Of a stretch of 33,322 bases of DNA, positions 16,356 through 23,270 are shown one piece after another. Source of the DNA: Candidatus Rokubacteria bacterium CSP1-6. Lineage in GTDB: Bacteria; Methylomirabilota; Methylomirabilia; Rokubacteriales; CSP1-6. The notes below the pieces were generated by a model. It ran no database searches and was not told the DNA's origin. It was given only the letters and a program-made list of their open reading frames with translations. A program made the position numbers and the translations under genes. Position 1 is the stretch's first letter. Each line of letters begins with the position of its first letter. The stretch lies in contig LDXP01000024.1 of assembly GCA_001443385.1 (NCBI GenBank), positions 1 through 33,322 on the forward strand, in the 5' to 3' direction.

Positions 16356-17072
16356 TCATGGCGTCGATGGGCCGAGATAGGCCTGGAGCACCCGCGCATC
16401 GCGCGCGACCGAGCGCGGATCGCCCTCCGAGATCACCTCGCCGTGGTGGAGGACGATCACCCGCTCGGCGGTCTCCATCACCGCCCGCATGACGTGCTCG
16501 ATCCAGAAGAGCGCGATTCCCCACGTGTCGCGGATGCGCCGCAGAATGTCGGTGACCCGACTCACCTCAGAGCCGGTGAGGCCCGCCAGGATCTCGTCGA
16601 GCAGCACGACTCGGGGGCCGAGCGCCAGAGCCATCGCCAGCTCCAGGAGTTTCCGGCGCCCGGCCGGTAGATGGCGCGCAGGGACGCCGGCCTGACCACC
16701 GAGCTCGACGAGGTCGAGCAGCGCTCCTGGCGGGGCGCTCGGTCTCCCGCTGAAGAGCGCCGCGATCCTCACGTTCTCCGAGACCGTCAGGTCGAGAAAC
16801 GGCCGGGGCGTCTGGAAGGTCCGCGCGACGCCCAGGCGGGAGATCCGGTGCGCGGGGAGCGCGGCGATCTGATGCTCTGCCATGCGAATCGTCCCCTCCG
16901 AGGGGCGGACGAGCCCGCTGATCAAATTGAACAGCGTGGTCTTGCCGGCGCCGTTCGGGCCGATCAGCGCGACGATCTCGCCCTCGCCCACGCCGAAGCT
17001 GACCCCATTGAGAACCCGCAGGCCGCCGAAGCGCTTGCCAACGTCCGTGCCTTCGAGGAGAATCGGCCCCAT
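16356..17072 (-). CDS. livG: ABC transporter ATP-binding protein (LivG-like)
   Basis: A 238-residue ATPase of the Liv type. Walker A is GPNGAGKT (38-45), the Q-loop Q87 (RTFQTPR), Walker B VVLLDE (155-160) and the switch histidine H193 (WIEHVM). The N-terminus KRFGGLRVLNGVSFGVGEGEIVALIG is typical of LivG. The ABC signature is degenerate: LPAGRRKLLELAMAL (135-149) replaces the usual LSxGQ. It is the first gene of the liv operon, and no second ATPase (LivF) is present in the window. The system may share LivF with another locus or use LivG as a homodimer (inference). Confidence 0.88.
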   Translation of the reverse strand: MGPILLEGTDVGKRFGGLRVLNGVSFGVGEGEIVALIGPNGAGKTTLFNLISGLVRPSEGTIRMAEHQIAALPAHRISRLGVARTFQTPRPFLDLTVSENVRIAALFSGRPSAPPGALLDLVELGGQAGVPARHLPAGRRKLLELAMALALGPRVVLLDEILAGLTGSEVSRVTDILRRIRDTWGIALFWIEHVMRAVMETAERVIVLHHGEVISEGDPRSVARDARVLQAYLGPSTP

Positions 17073-17082
17073 GGGTTCCCCC

Positions 17083-17112
17083 TTTAGATCACAAGGGGAG
17101 GGCGGCTGTCAA
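17083..17112 (-). promoter_or_regulatory. Candidate promoter for the liv operon
   Basis: Minus-strand TTGACA (17107-17112), 18-bp spacer, TCTAAA (17083-17088). The -35 is a perfect consensus. A start 6-7 bases after the -10 would leave only a few bases before the livG ATG, so a near-leaderless message is implied if this promoter is used. It shares the 69-bp divergent gap with the mlaC-like gene. Confidence 0.45.
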
Positions 17113-17141
17113 CGCACCCATCCCTGTCGTAGACTGAGGCC

Positions 17142-17750
17142 ATGGGTGGACGTCGCCTGACGATCCTCGGCTTGGTCGGGGCGCTGGCACTCCTCCCGGG
17201 TTCCGCGGGAGCCGAAGCGCCGACCGAGACCCTGCGAGCGGCCGCCGAGAGGGTGACCGAGATCCTGGGCGACCCGTCGCTCCAGGCCGAAGCCCGGGCG
17301 CTGGAGCGCCAGGCCGCCGTCCGCGGGGCGGTGATCGACCTCCTCGACTTCGCCGAGATCTCCCGGCGCGCCCTGGCCCGCCACTGGCGGCTGCTGGGCG
17401 AGGCGGAGCGGGAGGAATTCGTCAAGCTCTTCCGCGCCCTGCTCGACCGCACGTACCTGCCCCAGATCAAGCTCTACCAGGGCGAGCGGATCCAGTTCGT
17501 CGGCGAGTCGGTGGACGGGGATTTCGCGGCGGTGCAGGCGCGCGTCCTCACCCGCCGGGGCCAGGAGGCCTCCGTGGTCTTTCGCCTCCACCGTCCCGGC
17601 GAGCGCTGGCTCATCTACGACGTCTCGGTCGAGGGGATCAGCCTCGTTGCCAACTACCGGGCTCAGTTCGACCAGATCATCCAGCGCGCCTCCTACCAGG
17701 GCCTCGTCACGCGCATCAAGCAGAAGCTGGCCGACGGCCTCTCGCAGTAA
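17142..17750 (+). CDS. MlaC/Ttg2D-like ABC-associated phospholipid-binding periplasmic protein
   Basis: A 202-residue exported protein with a signal peptide through about residue 24 (GSAGAEA). The body matches the Tgt2/MlaC family: FAEISRRALARHWRLLGEAEREEF (66-90), FRALLDRTYLPQIKLYQGERI, VVFRLHRPGERWLIYDVSVEG and ISLVANYRAQFDQII. MlaC shuttles phospholipid between an outer-membrane lipoprotein and the MlaFEDB transporter. None of those partners is nearby; the gene stands alone on the plus strand between two minus-strand genes and ends 5 bp before the VOC stop. It may serve an Mla or hopanoid/lipid transporter encoded elsewhere. Confidence 0.85.
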   Translation: MGGRRLTILGLVGALALLPGSAGAEAPTETLRAAAERVTEILGDPSLQAEARALERQAAVRGAVIDLLDFAEISRRALARHWRLLGEAEREEFVKLFRALLDRTYLPQIKLYQGERIQFVGESVDGDFAAVQARVLTRRGQEASVVFRLHRPGERWLIYDVSVEGISLVANYRAQFDQIIQRASYQGLVTRIKQKLADGLSQ

Positions 17751-17755
17751 CCCGG

Positions 17756-18151
17756 CTACGCCGACGTGTAGTCCTCTCGCTTGCGCAGCTCGACGAACAC
17801 GCCGTGGGCATCGCGCGGGTGGACCCACGCCAGGTTCGGTCTCCCATGCTCGACGCGGACGCCTTGGGCTCGGAGATGGGACACGGCCTTCGGGACGTCC
17901 TTGACCTCAAAGCCGACCAGGTACACTCCCTCGCCGTGCTTCTTCAAGAATTGGGCCACGTGCTTCGTGGGATCGGTCGGCTGGAGCAGTTCGATGTGGC
18001 CGATGCCCGTCGGCAGGACCGCGTTGTTGAATCCAAATTCCCTGGACTCACCCCGGCGATGGACCTTCAAGCCGAACAGCCTGGTGTAGCGTTCGACCGC
18101 TTCGTCCAGATTCCGCACCGCCACCGAGAGTTCCACCACGTCACCCAGCAT
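17756..18151 (-). CDS. VOC (glyoxalase-fold) protein, methylmalonyl-CoA-epimerase-like
   Basis: A 131-residue vicinal-oxygen-chelate protein. The start ATG at 18151 is six bases after GGAGG. The order DVVELSVAVRNLDEAVERYT, HIELLQPTDPTKHVAQFLKK, GEGVYLVGFEVKDV and WVHPRDAHGVFVEL aligns with methylmalonyl-CoA epimerase. By my alignment three of that enzyme's four metal ligands are changed: the first His to Glu, the Gln in the second strand to Glu and the third-strand His to Tyr. Only the terminal Glu (VFVEL) is kept. So the fold is confident but epimerase activity is not. It converges on the MlaC-like gene and diverges from the LLM gene. Confidence 0.8.
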   Translation of the reverse strand: MLGDVVELSVAVRNLDEAVERYTRLFGLKVHRRGESREFGFNNAVLPTGIGHIELLQPTDPTKHVAQFLKKHGEGVYLVGFEVKDVPKAVSHLRAQGVRVEHGRPNLAWVHPRDAHGVFVELRKREDYTSA

Positions 18152-18184
18152 AGTGCTCCTCCATTCCACACGAGCGTTTCAGTC

Positions 18185-18213
18185 TTGACAGCCATCCGCC
18201 GGCGACATACTGT
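18185..18213 (+). promoter_or_regulatory. Candidate promoter for the plus-strand LLM oxidoreductase
   Basis: TTGACA (18185-18190, perfect), 17-bp spacer, TACTGT (18208-18213, weak -10). Predicted start near 18220 leaves a short leader containing the GAGGT ribosome site before ATG 18237. Confidence 0.45.
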
Positions 18214-18236
18214 GCCCCCGTACAGTGAGGTCGGCC

Positions 18237-19241
18237 ATGCGCTTCGGGCTCCTGATCACGAACCAGCACCTTCCCCCGGAGCCGTCCGTGGAGCGCTTCG
18301 CCGAGACGATCGAGCAGGTGCGCCTCGCCCGAGCCCTGGGCTTTGACCTGATCCTCTTCGGCCAGCACTTCCTCGTCAACGAGTTCCAGATGCTCCAGCC
18401 CGCGGTTGCCGCCGCCCGGCTGGCCGCGGAGGCTGGGCCGATGCGCCTCGGGATCACGATCTACCTGCTCTCTCTCCTGAACCCGGTCGCGGTGGCCGAG
18501 GAAGTGGCGACGCTGGATATTTTGACTGGCGGGCGTTTTATCTTCGGCGTGGGCCTGGGCTACCGCGAGGTGGAGGATCAGGCCTTCGGCCTCGCGAAGG
18601 GGGAACGCGTGGGTCGGCTCGTCCGTCACCTCGACGTGATCCGGCGGCTGTGGGCGGGGGAGGCGGTCACGTTCGATTCGCCGTACTGCCGGCTGGCCGG
18701 CGCCCGCACCGCGCTCAGGCCCCTGCAGCGCCCGCACCCGCCGGTGTGGGTGGCGGCCAACAACGACCGGGCCGTCGAGCGCGCGGCGGAGATCGGCGAT
18801 ACCTGGATCATCAATCCCCACGCGACGCTCGAGACGATCGGAAGACAAATAGGGCTCTACCGGGGGGCGCTCGCACGCGCCGGGAAACCGTTCCCGTCGG
18901 AGCTGCCGATGATGAGGGAGATCTGCGTCGCGGAGAGCCGCGCGGAGGCGGTTCAGCTGGCGCGTCCCTATCTCGAGCAGAAGTACCGGGCCTACGTCCA
19001 GTGGGGCCAGCACCGCGCCCTGCCGCGCGATGACGACATGACGCAGGCCTTCGACGACCTCCTGCGCGACCGGTTTATCCTCGGCGATCCGTCCGAGTGC
19101 GCGGCCGAGATCCGGCGGTGCATCGCCGCCACGGGAGCGACCACGATGCTCTTCAGGGTTCACTGGCCCGGGATGCCCCACGAGACGGTCACCCGGGCGA
19201 TGCGGTTCCTGGCGGAGAAGGTCTGGCCACTGGTGGGTTGA
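18237..19241 (+). CDS. LLM-class flavin/F420-dependent oxidoreductase
   Basis: A 334-residue luciferase-like protein, about the same size as the one at 11599-12594 but a different subgroup. Motifs are MRFGLLITNQHLPPEPSV, FGQHFLVNEFQM around residue 41, MRLGITIYLLSLLNPVAVAEEVATLD and GGRFIFGVGLGYREVEDQAF (about 97-116), and HPPVWVAANND near 168. The ATG at 18237 is preferred over the upstream in-frame GTG at 18225 because GAGGT lies five bases before it. It probably forms its own transcription unit from the promoter at 18185-18213. Reaction and cofactor are not resolved. Confidence 0.86.
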   Translation: MRFGLLITNQHLPPEPSVERFAETIEQVRLARALGFDLILFGQHFLVNEFQMLQPAVAAARLAAEAGPMRLGITIYLLSLLNPVAVAEEVATLDILTGGRFIFGVGLGYREVEDQAFGLAKGERVGRLVRHLDVIRRLWAGEAVTFDSPYCRLAGARTALRPLQRPHPPVWVAANNDRAVERAAEIGDTWIINPHATLETIGRQIGLYRGALARAGKPFPSELPMMREICVAESRAEAVQLARPYLEQKYRAYVQWGQHRALPRDDDMTQAFDDLLRDRFILGDPSECAAEIRRCIAATGATTMLFRVHWPGMPHETVTRAMRFLAEKVWPLVG

Positions 19242-19255
19242 GGGGCGCCGGGGGC

Positions 19256-19366
19256 TCAGCGTCCCTCCAGGGCGACGATCCGCGCCTCCAAATGGACGAA
19301 GCGCCGGTCCACGCTTGAGCATCCCCTCCGCATGTCCTCCCGCAGGCGCTCGACAAGCTGGATCTT
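19256..19366 (-). pseudogene. Possible remnant of a small coiled-coil protein
   Basis: A minus-strand frame ends at TGA 19256-19258 with about 36 charged, heptad-like residues (KIQLVERLREDMRRGCSSVD, then RRFVHLEARIVALEGR) resembling the C-terminus of small helical 'RxxLEARIxALE' proteins. No start codon with a ribosome site fits; the only ATG would give 25 residues. It sits in the gap between the LLM gene and the cyclase-like regulator. It may be a decayed gene end or chance. Confidence 0.3.
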
Positions 19367-19380
19367 CCGAGTGGGTAGGC

Positions 19381-22300
19381 TCAGCCCAGCTGACGCAGCG
19401 CCGCCTCGGCCCGAGAGAGGAAGAGCGTCATCCCCATCGAGCGAAAGAGCTCGGCCGCCTGGCCCAGTTCGGCTCGGGCTTGATCGCCCCGGGCCGTCCC
19501 GGAATAGAGGGCCCCCAAGCCGAAGTGGCAGCGGGCTACGAGCGGGCGCATTCCCAGCTCGTCGGCGAGGGCGAGGGCTTCCCGGTAGGAGGCTTCGGCC
19601 CGTTCGAAATCCGGCGCGTCCGGGTCCAGGTGGATCTCGCCGAGGAGCCGGAGGGCCCAGGCCTGGTTGCCGCGCTCCTTGACCTGGCGGGAGAGATTGA
19701 GGGCCCACTCGGCGAGCTGCCTCGCGCTGTCCCGCCGGCCGGCCAGCAGGTGGGCCTCGCCGAGCCACGCGACCCTTTGCGAGTGAAGGGCCATGAGCTT
19801 CATGGAGGCGGCCTGCTCGACGCCCTGCTCCAGGAGGGGGATGGCCTCCGCGAGCCGCCCCGCCAGGGCGTAGGCGGCGCCCAGTGACGAGGCGACGAAT
19901 GGAAACAGGAGCTGGATGCTCTCGGCCCGGCCCAGGGCCAGGGCGCGCTCCAGCGCCGGGATGGCCCCGGGGAGGTCCCCCTTGAGGAGGTGGAGACTCC
20001 CGAGGCCGAAATGCGTGAGCATGAGGCTGTACGGGTGATCGATGGCCTCGGCGAATCGAGCGGCTTCTTCTCCGCGGGCGATTCCCTTGGCGAACTCTCC
20101 GCTCTCGGACAGGCACAAGACGAGCCAGGTCCGGGACAGGACCGAAACCGGGGCGATCAGGCCGAAGTGCTCACCGGCCAGATCCCCGTCGAGCTCCTCG
20201 ACGTTCCTCCCCAGGAAGTCGACGGCCTGCCCGTAGTCGCCGAGGGCGTGGTGGGCCTGGCCCACCCGGAAGTTCGCCACCACCTTCCCCCCGAAGTTCC
20301 TGAAGTCGGCGGCGATGGTGAGCTCCAACTTCCCCGTCTCGACGGCTCGGTCGTGCTCGCCGATCCACCAGAAGGAGGAAGCCGTCGTCGGCGGTGACGC
20401 GGTCGCGCCGGACTGATCGAGATAGGCGACGGCCTTGTCCCACACCTCGCCCCTGAACGCGTGGTGGGCGAGCCGGTCGGCGTGCTCGGCCAGGCGGTCG
20501 GGATAGAGGCGCTCGATGGCCTCGACGATCCGAGCGTGCAGCGCGCGCCGCCGTTCCTGGAGGAGGCTCCCGTAGGCGACTTCCAGGGTCAGCGCGTGCT
20601 TGAAGGTGTACTCGGCGATCGGAAAGAGGCTCGTCTCGTAGAGGAACTCCGCCGCCTGGAGATGGGCAAGCCTCCCGCGGAGGGTGTCCTCGGGCTGGTC
20701 GGCTACCGCCTGGAGGAGCGGAAGGGGCACGTCCTTGCCGATGACCGCCGCCGTCTGGAGCAGAGCCTTCTCCTCGGGGGCGAGCCGGTCGATCCGGGAC
20801 GCCACGACGGCCTGCACGGTGGCCGGCACCTGGATCGCGTGGAGGGGTGTTGCGAGGCGATAGGCCCCGCGCTCGCCGACCAGGACCCGGGCCTCGACCA
20901 GGCTCCGGACGCTTTCCTCCAGAAAGAACGGGTTCCCCTCGGTCCGTTCCGTCAAGAGATGCTTCAGCGGCGCCAAGCCGGAGTCGTCTCCGACGAGGGC
21001 CTGAAGCACTTCCTCGCAGCTCTCGGGGGGCAGCGGGTCTACCCGGAGCTGGGTGTAGTACGTCTTGCCCCCCCAGCCGTGACGGTACTCCGGGCGGTAG
21101 TTGACGAGGAGGAGCAAGCGAGCGGTCGGGAGGCCCCCGACCAGCATGTCGAGAAGCGCCTGGGTCTCCGAGTCGATCCAGTGCAGGTCCTCGAAGACCA
21201 GGATCAGGGGCTGGCGCTGGCTCTCCCTGAGGAAGAGAGCCTTGACGGCCTCCAGGATCCGCCCCGGGCGCTGGCGGGGATCCAGGGACCTGAACGGGTC
21301 GTCCTTCGGGAGGGCCTCCAGCAGCCAGAGCAGCGGGGGGATGATCTCTTTGAGCCGCTCGTCCAGGGTCAGCACCTTGCCGGTCACCTTCTCGCGGACC
21401 CGTTGGGTCGTGTCGCGGTCTTCGATCTGGAGGTACGTCTTGAGAAGGTCGATGAGGGGCAGGTGGGCGGTGGCCTTCCCGTAGGAGACCGACGAGCTCT
21501 CGAGGCTCAACCATCCCTGGGTTCGGTGGGAGCGGGTGAACTCCCAGAAGAGGCGGGACTTTCCCACCCCCGGCTCGCCCACCAGGGCCACGACCTGGCC
21601 CTGGCCGGCGCCGGCCCGTTCCAGGGCTCCCCGGAGAGCCTCCAGCTCGCCCTGGCGCCCGACGAAGCGCGTGAGCCCGCGGGCCGCGGCGGCCTGAAGG
21701 CGGGAGCGCGCGGGGCCGGCCCCGGTCAGCTCGTAGACCTCGATCGGCGCCTCCAGCCCTTTGACCGGCACGGGGCCGAGGCCCTTGACCAGGACGTGAC
21801 CTTCGGCCAGCATCAGGGTGTCGGCGGTGAGCAGGACCGATCCGGGCATGGCCATCTGCTCCATCCGGGCGGCGAGGTGGGTGGTCTGCCCGACCGCCGT
21901 GTAATCCATGTGGAGGTCGCTCCCGATGGACCGGACCACCACCTCCCCTGAGTTCAGGCCCACGCGAACGTGGATGGGAACGCCCGCCGTCCGCTGGGCC
22001 TCCTCGGCGTACCGTTTCACCTGGTCCTGCATCCAGAGCGCCGCGTAGCAGGCCCGCACGGCGTGGTCCTCGTGGGCGAGCGGCGCGCCGAAGAGCGCCA
22101 TGATCCCGTCGCCCATCACCTGGTTGACGGTGCCCTCGTAGCGGTGGACGGCCTCCATCATCCGCTCCAGGACCGGGTCGAGGAGCTTTCGCGCCTCCTC
22201 GGGGTCGCGGTCGGCGAGGAGCTCCATGGAGCCCTTGAGGTCGGCGAAGAGGACCGTGACCTGCTTCCGCTCGCCTTCGAGAGCGCTCCGGGAGGTGAGG

Positions 22301-22527
22301 ATCCTCTCGGCGAGATGGGCAGGCACGTACGAGCGGGGAGAAGCGAATTTCGCGGGCGGTACGGAGACGGCCGCCTCGCCCAGCGCCCCCCCGCACTCGT
22401 TGCAGAAGCGGCTTCCGGGGGCGTTCGCGTGGGCGCACGCGGGACAGAGGACCTGGAACCGCGCCCCGCAGGCGTTGCAGAACTTAGCCTGCGGCGGGTT
22501 CTCCTCCTGGCACTGGGGGCAGCGCAT
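19381..22527 (-). CDS. Zinc-ribbon / class III nucleotidyl cyclase-like / AAA ATPase / TPR regulator
   Basis: A 1048-residue multidomain protein. Two zinc ribbons open it (C3, C6, C17, C20 and C28, C31, C42, C45). A class III cyclase-like domain follows at about 88-260, with both metal aspartates present (D96 in LFADLKGS, D140 in MGDGIMALFG). The usual Asn of the VNLAAR motif is H217 (TTHLAAR, R221 kept). Next comes an AAA/STAND-type ATPase with Walker A GEPGVGKS and Walker B-like LILVFEDLHWIDSE, then TPR-like repeats from about 700 to the end. It is probably a signalling ATPase; cyclase activity is uncertain. The region between AVAYLDQSGATA and FWWIGEHDRA looks shortened relative to relatives I remember. 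It follows the DUF4242 gene after 17 bp in the same transcript. Confidence 0.9.
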   Translation of the reverse strand: MRCPQCQEENPPQAKFCNACGARFQVLCPACAHANAPGSRFCNECGGALGEAAVSVPPAKFASPRSYVPAHLAERILTSRSALEGERKQVTVLFADLKGSMELLADRDPEEARKLLDPVLERMMEAVHRYEGTVNQVMGDGIMALFGAPLAHEDHAVRACYAALWMQDQVKRYAEEAQRTAGVPIHVRVGLNSGEVVVRSIGSDLHMDYTAVGQTTHLAARMEQMAMPGSVLLTADTLMLAEGHVLVKGLGPVPVKGLEAPIEVYELTGAGPARSRLQAAAARGLTRFVGRQGELEALRGALERAGAGQGQVVALVGEPGVGKSRLFWEFTRSHRTQGWLSLESSSVSYGKATAHLPLIDLLKTYLQIEDRDTTQRVREKVTGKVLTLDERLKEIIPPLLWLLEALPKDDPFRSLDPRQRPGRILEAVKALFLRESQRQPLILVFEDLHWIDSETQALLDMLVGGLPTARLLLLVNYRPEYRHGWGGKTYYTQLRVDPLPPESCEEVLQALVGDDSGLAPLKHLLTERTEGNPFFLEESVRSLVEARVLVGERGAYRLATPLHAIQVPATVQAVVASRIDRLAPEEKALLQTAAVIGKDVPLPLLQAVADQPEDTLRGRLAHLQAAEFLYETSLFPIAEYTFKHALTLEVAYGSLLQERRRALHARIVEAIERLYPDRLAEHADRLAHHAFRGEVWDKAVAYLDQSGATASPPTTASSFWWIGEHDRAVETGKLELTIAADFRNFGGKVVANFRVGQAHHALGDYGQAVDFLGRNVEELDGDLAGEHFGLIAPVSVLSRTWLVLCLSESGEFAKGIARGEEAARFAEAIDHPYSLMLTHFGLGSLHLLKGDLPGAIPALERALALGRAESIQLLFPFVASSLGAAYALAGRLAEAIPLLEQGVEQAASMKLMALHSQRVAWLGEAHLLAGRRDSARQLAEWALNLSRQVKERGNQAWALRLLGEIHLDPDAPDFERAEASYREALALADELGMRPLVARCHFGLGALYSGTARGDQARAELGQAAELFRSMGMTLFLSRAEAALRQLG

Positions 22528-22544
22528 CCAGCCCGGAGTGGGCG

Positions 22545-22796
22545 TTAGGAGCCTTCGTTGACCTCGACGATCTCGTCGGCGAGGAAACCGTGGGCCTCGC
22601 GGTGAACCGCGGCGGCCGCCTCTTTGCTCGGTGCGTTGACCAGGCAGAAGACCTTGCCGGTGCCCACGTCGAACCAGTACTTGAGGTAGTTCACCCCGTA
22701 CTTTCGCTGGACGCTGAGATCCTTGGCGTGGGCGTCGGCGACCCCCTCCTTGGTCAGCCCTACGATCTTGTTGTGGACGTCGAGATAAAGTGGCAT
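22545..22796 (-). CDS. DUF4242 family (SCO4226-type nickel-binding) small protein
   Basis: An 83-residue ferredoxin-like-fold protein matching DUF4242. It begins MPLYLDVHNKIVGLTKEGVADAHAKDL and ends with VHREAHGFLADEIVEVNEG. The histidines at residues 8 and 23 and in the HREAH segment are candidate metal ligands; the family's structurally studied member binds nickel. AAGGAG lies seven bases before the ATG. It is the promoter-proximal gene ahead of the large cyclase-like regulator, so the two may be co-expressed. Function in the cell is unknown. Confidence 0.85.
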   Translation of the reverse strand: MPLYLDVHNKIVGLTKEGVADAHAKDLSVQRKYGVNYLKYWFDVGTGKVFCLVNAPSKEAAAAVHREAHGFLADEIVEVNEGS

Positions 22797-22849
22797 CCTT
22801 TGACTCCTTCGAGTGGAGAAATCGGGACCTTCACGTCGGATTTGAAGGG

Positions 22850-22878
22850 AGGATAGACTGGACTCCTTTGGCTGTCAA
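22850..22878 (-). promoter_or_regulatory. Candidate promoter for DUF4242 and the cyclase-like regulator
   Basis: Minus-strand TTGACA (22873-22878, perfect), 17-bp spacer, TATCCT (22850-22855). It gives a leader of about 45 nt containing the AAGGAG site. This is one of the best-spaced promoter matches in the window. Confidence 0.55.
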
Positions 22879-22885
22879 CACCTTC

Positions 22886-23260
22886 TCACCTACGGTAGGC
22901 CCCCAGGTAAGCGATCAGGCCGAGGGCCCCGAAGATCCCCTCCCACACGATCTGCGACGTCGCGACGGCCGGGGCCAGCTCGCCGCTCCAGAGGCTGTGG
23001 ACGGCCCGCCCGAACTGGAGCCAGGTGCCGAGGAACGGCACCCAGGCGACGGCGCGGTAGCGGTCGAGGTCTCGGGCCATGATGAGGCAGAGGACGCCGA
23101 GGGCGATCCACGGCGGGCCGACGATGCGGGCGAGCGCCGGGTCCTTCAGCGGGAAGTTCCAGATCCTGGCGGCCGCCTCGGGCGCGAAGAGCGCGAGGGC
23201 GCCCATGACCAGGAGCTGGGGGACGAGCAGGTAGAGCATCACCTTGAAGAAGGTCCTCAT
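22886..23260 (-). CDS. Four-span membrane protein, unknown function
   Basis: A 124-residue protein with hydrophobic segments at about 5-28, 45-62, 70-85 and 98-120. The pattern (APEAAARIWNFPLKDPALAR between spans 1 and 2, MARDLDRYRAVAWVPFLG, WEGIFGALGLIAYLGAYRR at the end) recalls small four-helix DUF proteins of bacterial inner membranes. It begins 10 bp after the stop of the first CoA-transferase gene, so it is likely the last gene of that operon. No enzymatic motif is visible. Confidence 0.7.
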   Translation of the reverse strand: MRTFFKVMLYLLVPQLLVMGALALFAPEAAARIWNFPLKDPALARIVGPPWIALGVLCLIMARDLDRYRAVAWVPFLGTWLQFGRAVHSLWSGELAPAVATSQIVWEGIFGALGLIAYLGAYRR

Positions 23261-23270
23261 GGCGCCCCCT

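Noticed and set aside
16187-16399. 71-codon N-terminal extension of the Liv binding protein
   Set aside because: It reads through repeat copy E; the ATG at 16186 has a proper AGGAGGG site and begins a Tat signal.
20171-22438. 755-codon second-frame minus ORF inside the cyclase-like gene
   Set aside because: Composition is Arg/Gly/Pro-rich with no domain motifs; the other frame has zinc ribbons, cyclase, Walker A and TPR motifs.
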